The position numbers were made by a program, and so were the translations under genes. 64,000 bases of DNA from an uncultured Pelagibacteraceae bacterium. Lineage in GTDB: Bacteria > Pseudomonadota > Alphaproteobacteria > Pelagibacterales > Pelagibacteraceae. The notes under the pieces were generated by a model, which saw nothing but the letters and a program-made list of their open reading frames with translations, had not been told where the DNA came from and ran no database searches. Location: contig CACDQQ010000001.1 in assembly GCA_902555065.1 (NCBI GenBank), forward strand, positions 1 to 64,000, read 5' to 3'. This document shows positions 17,899 to 26,084 of the stretch, piece after piece (positions within the stretch are counted from its first letter, which is position 1; every line of letters starts with the position of its first letter).

Positions 17899-17906
17899 TA
17901 GCAAAT

Positions 17907-18317
17907 ATGCCAAAGAAAAAAGGTAAGAAAAAAGTCAAATCAAAAGAGATCAAAGGTCAATTAGGTAAGAAAAAAGAGACTGCTAGAGAAAAAATGATTG
18001 GCCAAACAATTGGCTATCGATATGACGTTAATCTTTTGCCTGACTATAGTCGACTCACTCCATTTTTAAAAAAATATATAGAAGCTATGGGTTGGGATGA
18101 TCTTAATTGGTTAGAAGATGTTCATATGGGATATGAAGAAAATAGACCTGCTGTATTCGATAGAAATGCTAACGGTTGGGTAACGATACCAAGTAAAATA
18201 AAATTACCTAATAATCAGCAGGATAGAGATATGATAGCTAGAGAATTATTGGTAAAGTTTCAAATGTCCCCGAATCATCCTCTGGTTGACCTTAAAAAAG
18301 CATATTTAAAATTCTAA
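17907..18317 (+). CDS. Unknown protein downstream of mgsC
   Basis: I do not recognise this 136-residue protein. The first 30 residues are extremely lysine-rich (MPKKKGKKKVKSKEIKGQ), then comes a folded-looking part with RYDVNLLPDYSRL, AMGWDDLNWLEDVHMGYEENRP and RDMIARELLVKFQ. There is no membrane segment. It follows mgsC by 8 bp and precedes the transporter gene by 116 bp, so it belongs to the N-methylglutamate synthase transcription unit. It may be an accessory or stabilising subunit of the synthase; the basic tail resembles the low-complexity tail of MgsC. The function is an open guess. Confidence 0.75.
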   Translation: MPKKKGKKKVKSKEIKGQLGKKKETAREKMIGQTIGYRYDVNLLPDYSRLTPFLKKYIEAMGWDDLNWLEDVHMGYEENRPAVFDRNANGWVTIPSKIKLPNNQQDRDMIARELLVKFQMSPNHPLVDLKKAYLKF

Positions 18318-18433
18318 TTTCAATTTCAAGTTGATAAAATAATTATTAACTTCTACTTTTTATAAATAAAATAAAATTGTCAGCGTAAAAAAAATTTCAT
18401 AGAGTCTGTTAACTATTAATAGGAGAGAGAAAT

Positions 18434-19834
18434 ATGACTGATCAATTAGGTGCTCTCACAACCTTATTTACAGAATTTTACTATTGGGTAACTGTGGTTC
18501 TTATGTTTTTGATCCACGTGGGTTTCTGTATGTATGAAGTTGGGGCATCTCGTTACAAACATCACCAACACACTCTTATGAAAAATACAATGCTGATACC
18601 ACTGGTAACAGTCACATGGTTTTTCTTTGGTTGGTGGATATACTGGGCATTTCCAACAGGACCCGGATTAGCTCCCTCGATTATGACCGAAAGTACTGGT
18701 CTAGTTCTTGGAGGTGGATTTGGTGGAAATGATCTTGCTAATCCTACAAATGCATTGATGGCCGTAAATCTTAATGATCATATAATGGGTGTCTTCTGGG
18801 CAGCCTTTTTATTATTTTCATGGACTGCAGCTTCAATTGTATCTGGAGCGGTTATTGAAAGGATAACTACTTTTGCATTTGGAATACTTGCAATTGCAAT
18901 TGGATCTGTTTTCTGGACAATAGATGCTTCATGGGGATGGCATTTTGATGGATGGATGTTAAAAATATTAGGATATCACGATGCTTATGCTTCCGGAGTA
19001 ATTCACGCAATTGCCGGAGGTTTTGCCTTAGGTGTTCTAATTGTTTTAGGACCAAGAATTGGAAAATTTTCATCTAGCGGAGAACCAAGAAACATTGGAC
19101 CAAGAAATCCTTGGTTAGTGACTGTTGGATTATTCTTAATCTATACAGGTTTTTGGGGCTTTTACGCTGCATGTAATGTTCCGATTTATGATCTTGGACC
19201 TGAATATGGTATGGAAGGTGTAACTTTCTTTACTGCAACGAACATCTACCTAACTCCCACCACACTTAGTGGAATAACGATGAACTTTTTAATGTCGTTA
19301 TCTGGAGGGTTGTTAGCAGGGTATGTGGTCTCGAAGGGAGATCCTTTCTGGACTTATTCATCAGGACTTGCGGGAATAATATGTGCATCTGCAGGTAATG
19401 ATTTATATCATCCAATACAATCAATGATAATCGGTATGATCGGAGTAGTTATAGCTTACAAAATGCATTACTGGGTCGAGAAAAAATATAAAATCGACGA
19501 TGCAGTTGGAGCAGTAGCTGTTCATGGTTATGCTGGATTTGTTGGTCTTGTAATATGTGGTTTCGTTTTAAATGGTTATCCTTCATCTGGATACAGTGTT
19601 GGAGCAATGTGGGACGGAACTAATTATGCAGCAATTAATCCACTAGGAATGTTTATCGGAGCAATAATAATGTTTTTTGTTTTAGGTATGCTTCCTGGAT
19701 ATATAATTGCAAAAGTTCTTCACGGAATGGGTAAATTAAGAATACCAAGAGAAGTAGAACTTGCAGGACTTGACTATACAATTATGGAAGAGGCTAAAGA
19801 AGACGAAAAAGCTGTAGTCTCGGCCAGTAGATAA
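18434..19834 (+). CDS. amtB: Ammonium/methylammonium transporter, Amt family
   Basis: A 466-residue inner-membrane channel with about 11 helices. The two pore histidines are in ASGVIHAIAGG and GAVAVHGYAG, and SGAVIERI marks the conserved fifth-helix region. Sequence is divergent from enteric AmtB, for example at the segment preceding the ER pair. It is preceded by an AGGAGAG ribosome site and by the methylated-amine genes, so it may carry methylammonium as well as ammonium. The 116 bp upstream hold no clear promoter or riboswitch that I can name. No glnK gene sits next to it. Confidence 0.92.
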   Translation: MTDQLGALTTLFTEFYYWVTVVLMFLIHVGFCMYEVGASRYKHHQHTLMKNTMLIPLVTVTWFFFGWWIYWAFPTGPGLAPSIMTESTGLVLGGGFGGNDLANPTNALMAVNLNDHIMGVFWAAFLLFSWTAASIVSGAVIERITTFAFGILAIAIGSVFWTIDASWGWHFDGWMLKILGYHDAYASGVIHAIAGGFALGVLIVLGPRIGKFSSSGEPRNIGPRNPWLVTVGLFLIYTGFWGFYAACNVPIYDLGPEYGMEGVTFFTATNIYLTPTTLSGITMNFLMSLSGGLLAGYVVSKGDPFWTYSSGLAGIICASAGNDLYHPIQSMIIGMIGVVIAYKMHYWVEKKYKIDDAVGAVAVHGYAGFVGLVICGFVLNGYPSSGYSVGAMWDGTNYAAINPLGMFIGAIIMFFVLGMLPGYIIAKVLHGMGKLRIPREVELAGLDYTIMEEAKEDEKAVVSASR

Positions 19835-19847
19835 AGGAGGTATGTAA

Positions 19848-20069
19848 ATGGCAACAGTATCAAATTGGATAGATCATTTAAGTGCCTCTGAGGTACAAGG
19901 ATCTGTCTATCCAGGTGTTGGTTCGGAAGGAGTGCTAGTTATAATAGCAATTCTTATTTGGGTTGGCTGGCATGTTATTTCATCTAAACAAGAAGATGGT
20001 AAAATGAATGCAATTGTCAGAAAAAAACCAAGTGCTAACGACTGGAAAAGCAATATAACAGACGGTTAA
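19848..20069 (+). CDS. Small membrane protein downstream of amtB
   Basis: A 73-residue protein with one hydrophobic segment (GVLVIIAILIWVGWHVI, about residues 28-44), an N-terminal polar part and a basic C-terminal tail. An AAAGGAGGT ribosome site 7 bp upstream is one of the strongest in the window, which argues for real and abundant translation. It starts 13 bp after amtB and ends just before a terminator, so it is the last gene of that unit. It may be a small Amt-associated subunit; no family is recognised. Confidence 0.75.
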   Translation: MATVSNWIDHLSASEVQGSVYPGVGSEGVLVIIAILIWVGWHVISSKQEDGKMNAIVRKKPSANDWKSNITDG

Positions 20070-20077
20070 AACTTTTA

Positions 20078-20112
20078 AGAGGGCGCATGAAATACTGTGC
20101 CCTCTTTTTTTT
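20078..20112 (+). terminator. Intrinsic terminator after the amtB unit
   Basis: AGAGGGC (20078-20084) pairs with GCCCTCT (20099-20105), extended by three more pairs (one G-U) to a 10-bp stem with an 8-nt loop, followed by a run of seven or more T. It lies 9 bp after the small membrane-protein stop and ends the methylamine/amtB transcription unit. Confidence 0.9.
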
Positions 20113-20114
20113 TA

Positions 20115-20279
20115 ATGCAAAATTCTGAAGAAAATAATCAAAATGAAAATAAAACTCCTAGCAAAATGGCACGTCTTGCATGGCCAAAAGCAAAGTATGG
20201 AGTAATTATAGCGATATTAATTATTATCGGTGTAAATTTAATTTATTACAAAGATTTCTTTTTATCATTTTTTAAATAA
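20115..20279 (+). CDS. Tiny single-helix membrane protein
   Basis: A probable 54-residue protein beginning MQNSEENNQNENKTPSKMAR. I place the start at 20115 because an earlier in-frame ATG lies inside the terminator stem. After a polar Asn/Glu-rich tail, one hydrophobic helix (VIIAILIIIGVNLIYY) spans about residues 30-45. No ribosome site is visible and the start lies 3 bp past the terminator T-run, so it may be translated from a leaderless or read-through message. It precedes the second glutamine-synthetase-family gene by 17 bp. Its reality rests on the intact frame and typical membrane-peptide composition. Confidence 0.5.
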   Translation: MQNSEENNQNENKTPSKMARLAWPKAKYGVIIAILIIIGVNLIYYKDFFLSFFK

Positions 20280-20296
20280 TTGTGTTACGTTATTAG

Positions 20297-21622
20297 ATGG
20301 CTAAAAATTTATTTAAAATTTCAAAACAAAAAAAAATTAAATATTTTTTGATAAGTTTTGTAGATTTATTTGGTGTCTTAAGATCAAAATTGGTTCCTGC
20401 TCATGCAATAAAAGATATGCAAGTAAATGGTGCTGGATTTGCTGGATTTGCAGCCTGGCTAGATATGACACCAGCTGATTCTGATATGTTTGCAATACCT
20501 GATCCTGACAGTTTAATTCAACTACCATGGAATAAAGAAGTTGGTTGGTTGGCTTCAGATTTATGGATGAATGGTAAACCAGTCGATGCTTCACCAAGGG
20601 TGATGTTAAAAAAACAAATAAAAAAATTATCTGCATTGGGATATAGCATGAAGTCAGGTGTGGAGTGTGAGTATTTTTTGATTTCTCCTGATGGGAACGC
20701 AATTGCAGATAACAGAGATACTCAATCTAAACCTTGTTATGACCAGTCTTCATTAATGAGAAGATATGAGCTTATAAAAGAAATATGTGATTGTATGATT
20801 GAAATGGGATGGGGTCCTTATCAAAATGACCACGAAGATGCTAATGGGCAATTTGAAATGAATTGGGATTATTCAGATTGTTTAAAAACTGCTGATAGAC
20901 ACACTTTTTTTAAATTTATGGTTAAAACTATTGCAGAAAAGCATGATTTGAGAGCAACATTTATGCCAAAACCTTTTGAAAATTTGACTGGTAATGGATG
21001 TCATGCACATATTTCTTTATGGAAAGGAAAGAAAAATATCTTTCTTGATAAACATGATAAGCTTGGGCTAAGCAAGACAGCTTATAACTTTTTAGGAGGC
21101 ATCATGAAACATGCTTCATCCTTATCTACTTTTTTTAATCCAACAATAAATAGTTACAGACGAATAAATGCTGCACCAACAAAATCAGGTGCCACATGGT
21201 CTCCAAGCAGTATATCATATACAGGAAATAACCGTACACATATGATAAGGGTTCCTGATCCGGGAAGATTTGAATTAAGACTTATGGATGGATCCGCAAA
21301 TCCTTATTTACTTCAAGCTAGTGTAATAGCTGCAGGAATAGAGGGATTAAGTAAAAGAATTAATCCTGGCAAACCTCTTTTTTGTAATATGTATGAGGAT
21401 TATAAAAAATATCCAAACCTTTCTAAATTACCAAATGAACTAAAAGATTCTCTTGATAAAATTGAAAATAATAAAGAAATGAATAAAGCATTTGGAAAAG
21501 AAGTAATTAAAAGTTATGTCAAGTTAAGGACTTCGGAATTAAAAGATTTTAATGATAACGAAAAATTTGATAAGTCCAAACCAATTACAAAATGGGAAAG
21601 ACAGAATACTCTAGACTGTTAA
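20297..21622 (+). CDS. Glutamine synthetase family protein (second copy, substrate uncertain)
   Basis: A 441-residue ligase of the glutamine-synthetase fold: GVECEYFLI (glutamate/metal site), QNDHEDANGQFEMNWDYSD, TGNGCHAHISLWKG and GRFELRLMDGSANPYLLQAS are all in place. It differs clearly from the gmaS product upstream, being shorter and with different loops, so the two are not a recent duplication. Related GlnT-type proteins act on ammonia or other small amines. It overlaps nothing but is followed after 1 bp by a PLP-enzyme gene with a GTG start. No housekeeping GlnA features were checked in detail; substrate assignment is open. Confidence 0.85.
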   Translation: MAKNLFKISKQKKIKYFLISFVDLFGVLRSKLVPAHAIKDMQVNGAGFAGFAAWLDMTPADSDMFAIPDPDSLIQLPWNKEVGWLASDLWMNGKPVDASPRVMLKKQIKKLSALGYSMKSGVECEYFLISPDGNAIADNRDTQSKPCYDQSSLMRRYELIKEICDCMIEMGWGPYQNDHEDANGQFEMNWDYSDCLKTADRHTFFKFMVKTIAEKHDLRATFMPKPFENLTGNGCHAHISLWKGKKNIFLDKHDKLGLSKTAYNFLGGIMKHASSLSTFFNPTINSYRRINAAPTKSGATWSPSSISYTGNNRTHMIRVPDPGRFELRLMDGSANPYLLQASVIAAGIEGLSKRINPGKPLFCNMYEDYKKYPNLSKLPNELKDSLDKIENNKEMNKAFGKEVIKSYVKLRTSELKDFNDNEKFDKSKPITKWERQNTLDC

Positions 21623-21623
21623 A

Positions 21624-22757
21624 GTGAAAAGCTTTGATAGTTATAGAAAATGGAAATATACAAAATTTTTATCGAATAAAAATTATAGTTTTAATCGAAA
21701 TTATATTTTAAATATTATTTCGTCAAAAATAATCACTGATGCTTTTAATTCTATATCTAAGTGGAAATACTATAAAAAAACACCATTATTAAAATTAGAG
21801 AAACTAAACAAAAATTTAAAACTTAATAATATTTTTTACAAAGATGAGTCGAAAAGATTTCATTTAAAATCATTTAAAGCTTTAGGTGGTGCATATGCCG
21901 TAGAAAAAATATCTAAAAAGAAAAAAAATATAATAATATCATCTGCAACAGCTGGAAATCACGGTAGATCAGTTGCTTGGGGTGCTCAAAGATTGGGTTT
22001 ACAATGTAAAATTTTTGTTAGTCAATATGTAAGTGAAGAGAGAGTAAAAGAAATTGAAAAATTTGGAGCCGATGTAATTCGAGTAAAAGGTAATTACGAA
22101 AATTCATTAAACGAGTGTAAAAAATTATCAAAAAAGAATAATTGGAATATTGTTCAGGATGTATCTACGAAGAATTATAGTTATGTTCCTTTGTTAACTA
22201 TGGCTGGTTATTCAATTATGATTAAAGAAATTTCAAAACAAACTACGCATTATATTACGCATATATTCCTTCAAGCTGGCGTTGGTGGCATGGCAGCAGG
22301 TGTAGTTGCAGGAGTTGCAAAATATTTCAAGAGAGTTCCTAAAATAATAATAGTTGAACCAGATGGAGCTGATTGTGTACTTCAAAGCATAAAAAGCAAA
22401 AGTTTAAAAAAAATTAAAATAAAAAAAGAAAGTATAATGGGTGGTATGTCATGCAATGAAATGTCTCTCATTCCTTGGCATGTATTAAAAAAGGCTAGTG
22501 ATTGTTGTGTCACTGTAAATGACTCAAAAGTTCCTAAAACTGTTGCAATGCTTAAAGACAAGAAACTCAGTAAAAGATCAATAATAGGTGGTGAATGTGC
22601 TACACCAGGAATTATCAGTCTTATTAGTCTCTGTAATAATCCTAAAACAAAGAAATTAATAAATCTTAACGAAAAATCTAATGTTTTAGTTATTGGATGC
22701 GAAGGTAATGCAGATGTAAAACTTTACAAACAATTGCTATCTAAAGGCAGAAAGTAA
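21624..22757 (+). CDS. PLP-dependent lyase, diaminopropionate ammonia-lyase-like
   Basis: A 377-residue fold-type II PLP enzyme. The PLP lysine lies in KDESKRFHLKSFKALGGAYA, a segment characteristic of diaminopropionate ammonia-lyase (DpaL); ATAGNHGRSVAWGAQRLG binds the phosphate and FLQAGVGGMAAGVVAG is the glycine loop. DpaL converts 2,3-diaminopropionate to pyruvate and two ammonia. A threonine/serine dehydratase or hydroxyectoine-type dehydratase is possible. It starts at a GTG 1 bp after the glutamine-synthetase-family stop, so the two genes are co-translated and their reactions may be linked through released ammonia. The N-terminal 60 residues are Asn/Lys-rich and poorly conserved-looking. 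Confidence 0.78.
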   Translation: MKSFDSYRKWKYTKFLSNKNYSFNRNYILNIISSKIITDAFNSISKWKYYKKTPLLKLEKLNKNLKLNNIFYKDESKRFHLKSFKALGGAYAVEKISKKKKNIIISSATAGNHGRSVAWGAQRLGLQCKIFVSQYVSEERVKEIEKFGADVIRVKGNYENSLNECKKLSKKNNWNIVQDVSTKNYSYVPLLTMAGYSIMIKEISKQTTHYITHIFLQAGVGGMAAGVVAGVAKYFKRVPKIIIVEPDGADCVLQSIKSKSLKKIKIKKESIMGGMSCNEMSLIPWHVLKKASDCCVTVNDSKVPKTVAMLKDKKLSKRSIIGGECATPGIISLISLCNNPKTKKLINLNEKSNVLVIGCEGNADVKLYKQLLSKGRK

Positions 22758-22762
22758 ATTAT

Positions 22763-24181
22763 ATGTCAAAAAAAGCTGTTGTTTGGATAAGAGACGATTT
22801 TAGAATAAAAAATAATTCTGCGTTATCTTATGCAACAAATAATTACGATACTGTCACGGCATTGTATATTTATAACAAGAAAAATTTTGATGATGTTAGA
22901 GAAGCACAAAAATGGTGGATAAGTAAATCATTAATAAATTTTAAAGATGAATTAATTAAATATAATATTGAATTAGAGTTAGTATTTTCTGATGAGATAA
23001 CTTTTTTTAGTAAAATCAAAGACAAACATAAAATTTCTATTTTTTGGAATAAAATATATGAGCCATCTCAATTAAAGTTAGATGATGAGCTCATTAAAAT
23101 TTTTGAAAAAAACAAAATACTCTCAAAATGCTTTAAAGGAAATGTTCTTAATGAATATAACCATGTTACTAAAGATGATGGAAGCCCTTATAAAGTTTAT
23201 AGTCCATTTTGGAGAGTTGGAGAGCAAATTTACTTAGATAGTATCCCAAGCAAATCTTTAAACGTAAAAAAAGTTAAGAGCAAAATAAAATTATTCAAGA
23301 ATAATAACATTCCAGATCAAATTTTACCAAAGAAAAATTGGTATAAAAAATTTGAAAAATATTGGGATCCATCTGAAAAACAATCTGAAAAATATTTAAA
23401 TGATTTTGTCGAAAATAGAATGTTGAAATATGGAGTTGATAGAGATTATCCAGCAATAAATGGTTCATCAAAACTTTCTCCATTTATAAGAAATGGACAA
23501 ATACATGTAAGTAATATTTGGGACAAATGTTATAAATATAAATCAAAAAATATTAGTGTTAAAAAATATCTAAATGAATTAGGCTGGAGAGAATTTTCAC
23601 ATAGTTTAATTAATTATTTCCCTCAAATGCTAAAAGGTAATTTAAGAAAAGAATTTGATAAATTTCCATGGGATAAAAATGCAAAAAATTTGAAAGCTTG
23701 GAAAAATGGTATGACTGGATACCCAATTGTTGATGCTGGGATGAGACAACTTTATGAAACAGGTTGGATGCATAATAGAATTAGAATGGTAGTTGGTTCT
23801 TTTCTTGTAAAACATTTAAGAATTAATTGGAAAGAGGGTGAAAAACATTTTAGAAATTGTTTGTTAGATTTTAACGAAGCAAACAATGTTGCACAATGGC
23901 AATGGGTTGCTGGCTGTGGTGCAGATGCAGCCCCTTATTTTAGAATTTTTAATCCTATATTGCAGGGTGAAAAATTTGATAAACAAGGTATGTATGTAAA
24001 AAAATGGGTACCTGAATTAGAGAGAGTTCCAAATAAATTTATTCACAAACCATGGGAAATGGAAACTAAATATCAAGAAGCTATAAAAACTAAAATTGGT
24101 TCTGATTACCCTTCCCCAATAGTCGTGCATGAAGAAGCTAGAAACGCAGCTCTAAAAGCATTTCAAACATTAAAAAATTAA
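22763..24181 (+). CDS. phrB: Deoxyribodipyrimidine photolyase
   Basis: A 472-residue blue-light DNA-repair flavoprotein of the class I photolyase/cryptochrome family. The N-terminal Rossmann domain starts AVVWIRDDFRIKNNSAL; the FAD-binding helical domain has GWREFSHSLINYFPQML, AWKNGMTGYPIVDAGMRQL, WMHNRIRMVVGSFLVKHL and the C-terminal WQWVAGCGADAAPYFRIFNP. Full length, no missing block seen. It starts 5 bp after the PLP lyase gene, so it probably shares its message, and ends tail-to-tail with yjbQ with no spacer. Surface-ocean bacteria often keep this gene. Confidence 0.93.
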   Translation: MSKKAVVWIRDDFRIKNNSALSYATNNYDTVTALYIYNKKNFDDVREAQKWWISKSLINFKDELIKYNIELELVFSDEITFFSKIKDKHKISIFWNKIYEPSQLKLDDELIKIFEKNKILSKCFKGNVLNEYNHVTKDDGSPYKVYSPFWRVGEQIYLDSIPSKSLNVKKVKSKIKLFKNNNIPDQILPKKNWYKKFEKYWDPSEKQSEKYLNDFVENRMLKYGVDRDYPAINGSSKLSPFIRNGQIHVSNIWDKCYKYKSKNISVKKYLNELGWREFSHSLINYFPQMLKGNLRKEFDKFPWDKNAKNLKAWKNGMTGYPIVDAGMRQLYETGWMHNRIRMVVGSFLVKHLRINWKEGEKHFRNCLLDFNEANNVAQWQWVAGCGADAAPYFRIFNPILQGEKFDKQGMYVKKWVPELERVPNKFIHKPWEMETKYQEAIKTKIGSDYPSPIVVHEEARNAALKAFQTLKN

Positions 24182-24601
24182 TTAATCTCCAATAAAATGA
24201 TGAATAATAAGCCTTTTCGTAGAAGCTAACCTATGTTCAAAAAGGTAAATTCCTTGCCAAGTTCCTAACAAAAGTTGTTTGTTTTTTATACTGAGGGATA
24301 TTTGATTGTTAGTTAAAGCAGACTTTATATGAGCTGGCATATCGTCCTTACCTTCTATTGTATGAATATATAATTTATTATCCATTGGAGCAATTTTATC
24401 AAAATAATTAATCAAATCTGATTGAACATCAGGATCAGCATTTTCTTGAACAATTAAAGATGCACTAGTGTGCTGAATGCTTAAATTTAAAATACCATTA
24501 TTAAAATTATTTTTATTTATCCAGTCTATCGTTTGATCGGTAAATTCATATAATTTTTGACCATTTGTTTTAAGTTCAAGATTAAAAAATTCTTGTCTCA
24601 T
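24182..24601 (-). CDS. yjbQ: YjbQ/UPF0047 family protein
   Basis: A 139-residue protein of the YjbQ family. The signature segments LNLSIQHTSASLIVQENADP and LLLGTWQGIYLFEHR are present, as is the conserved DMPAHIKSAL. Members have weak thiamine-phosphate synthase activity in vitro, but the role in the cell is unsettled. The start overlaps the zapE stop by 4 bp (ATGA), so translation is coupled. It is the last gene of an eight-gene minus-strand housekeeping operon. Confidence 0.9.
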   Translation of the reverse strand: MRQEFFNLELKTNGQKLYEFTDQTIDWINKNNFNNGILNLSIQHTSASLIVQENADPDVQSDLINYFDKIAPMDNKLYIHTIEGKDDMPAHIKSALTNNQISLSIKNKQLLLGTWQGIYLFEHRLASTKRLIIHHFIGD

Positions 24602-25653
24602 AAATGCTTTTTAGATGTTAGTTCATATAATCGGCTAATGGTTCGCTTAAATGGTTTTTCCAATAATCTTGATGATGTGAGTTTATCAATATTTTGTTCT
24701 GCACTAATGGCCATAGGTATATTTTGATCATACACGATATCTAAAAAAGTAATAAATCTTTGTTGTTGATTTGAATTTAAATCATTAAATGCTGGCACAT
24801 TTTCCATAACTATAAAAAAACAATTTTTTACTATTTTAATATAATCTTCCGATCCTAAATTTTTATCACATACTTCTTTAAAAGTTAATCGAACAATTCC
24901 ATCATAAAAATTTTTTAAAATAAATTTTCTCCCTTTGATGTTTAAAATCTTTTCTTTTAAAATCTTATCTTTAGTCATCACTCTAAATAATTTGTTTATT
25001 TTAAAATTGTTTTCTTGATTTAAAGGTGAGTAATATCTTTGAGTTTTATTGCCTTTGGACTTTCTATAATCATCATCTATATTTAATTGATATTCAAATG
25101 ATTGCTTTTGCATTATTTTTATAAAAGGTTTGAATTGATCTCTTTGCAACCCATCTTTGTACAAATTTTCTATTTTTATATTAGAAGTTACAATAATTTT
25201 TAAATCTTCTTTAAATATTTCGTCAAATAATTTTCCAAGTATCATTGCATCTACTATATTTGTAACTTGAAACTCGTCAAAATATATTAATTTTGCTTTC
25301 GATTTTAATTTTTTAACAAATTTACTTAATTTATTTTCATCATTTTTATCTTTGGATTGATGTACAAAGTCGTGAAAGCTAAGCATAAATTCATTGAAGT
25401 GAAGTTTTAATTTTTTACCCTCTACTAAGTTGAAAAAAAAATCCAATATCATGGTTTTACCCACACCAATATCTCCATAAAGATAAAAGCCTTTTTTATA
25501 ATTTTTTTTTGATAAAATATTTGAGATAAATGATTTGTAGTTTAATTTATAATATTCTTCTAATGTTTTTATGAGTTTTATCTGGTGAGAATTAACATCT
25601 AAATTTTTTTTTTTGCAGTAAAGTTTAAATTCTTTAACAAAACTTTTTTGCAT
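24598..25653 (-). CDS. zapE: Cell division ATPase ZapE (AFG1-like)
   Basis: A 351-residue AAA+-type P-loop ATPase. Walker A is in GDIGVGKTMILDFFF (about residue 60) and the Walker B equivalent in KLIYFDEFQVTNIVDAM; VTSNIKIENLYKDGLQRDQF is the typical sensor region. ZapE acts on the Z-ring in proteobacteria, and the mitochondrial relative AFG1 has roles in protein turnover. Length and motif order are normal. It shares 1 bp with the upstream cupin-like gene and 4 bp with yjbQ. In many alphaproteobacteria zapE lies near TCA-cycle genes; here aconitase is in the same operon. Confidence 0.9.
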   Translation of the reverse strand: MQKSFVKEFKLYCKKKNLDVNSHQIKLIKTLEEYYKLNYKSFISNILSKKNYKKGFYLYGDIGVGKTMILDFFFNLVEGKKLKLHFNEFMLSFHDFVHQSKDKNDENKLSKFVKKLKSKAKLIYFDEFQVTNIVDAMILGKLFDEIFKEDLKIIVTSNIKIENLYKDGLQRDQFKPFIKIMQKQSFEYQLNIDDDYRKSKGNKTQRYYSPLNQENNFKINKLFRVMTKDKILKEKILNIKGRKFILKNFYDGIVRLTFKEVCDKNLGSEDYIKIVKNCFFIVMENVPAFNDLNSNQQQRFITFLDIVYDQNIPMAISAEQNIDKLTSSRLLEKPFKRTISRLYELTSKKHL

Positions 25654-26084
25654 TAATTCTTTTTTGAATTAAAATCGATACCATATTCTGATCTTGGTCC
25701 TTTTCTTAATCCAAAAGGTCCAGAGATAAAAATTGTCATTGGCCTTGTTCTTGGCTCAAGGTCTACTCTATGATATGCATTGGCTGATCTAAATCCAATA
25801 TATCCAGGTTTTCTCCAGAACTTGCCTTTTTTAGTAGTTTCCCAATAACCGTCTCTCAAAATTATTGTAATATAAGGGAATAGATGATTATGAACTCCAT
25901 CCCCATGATCGTCATCCAACATTTCATGAATTAATATATTAAATGGAAACCATTTTGGTCTATTCCTAAATAATAAATAATATCTATTCATCCATGGTTT
26001 GGCTTCATTAAATTTTGGGTGAGACGGCCCCCTATCTAAAACTACCTTTTTTCTTCCAATTTTTTCTAAAAATTTTAATAACAT
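25653..26084 (-). CDS. Cupin-like protein of unknown function
   Basis: A 143-residue protein without a signal peptide. The arrangement DDHGDGVHNHLFPYITIILR followed about 30 residues later by RSANAYHRVDL resembles the two metal-binding motifs of a cupin barrel (His/His ... His). Length is right for a single cupin domain. It overlaps the BamB-like gene and zapE by 1 bp each, so it is embedded in the operon. Substrate and family are not recognised; the fold call is an inference from spacing of His and Gly residues. Confidence 0.72.
   Translation of the reverse strand: MLLKFLEKIGRKKVVLDRGPSHPKFNEAKPWMNRYYLLFRNRPKWFPFNILIHEMLDDDHGDGVHNHLFPYITIILRDGYWETTKKGKFWRKPGYIGFRSANAYHRVDLEPRTRPMTIFISGPFGLRKGPRSEYGIDFNSKKN

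Noticed and set aside
18318-18433. Sigma-54/NtrC-type promoter or glutamine riboswitch before amtB
   Set aside because: No GG-N10-GC element and no recognisable three-way junction; only AT-rich sequence and a good ribosome site are visible.
20097-20114. Earlier ATG for the 54-residue membrane protein
   Set aside because: It falls within the terminator hairpin and adds only a Pro-Ser-Phe-Phe-Leu stretch; the start at 20115 is more plausible.
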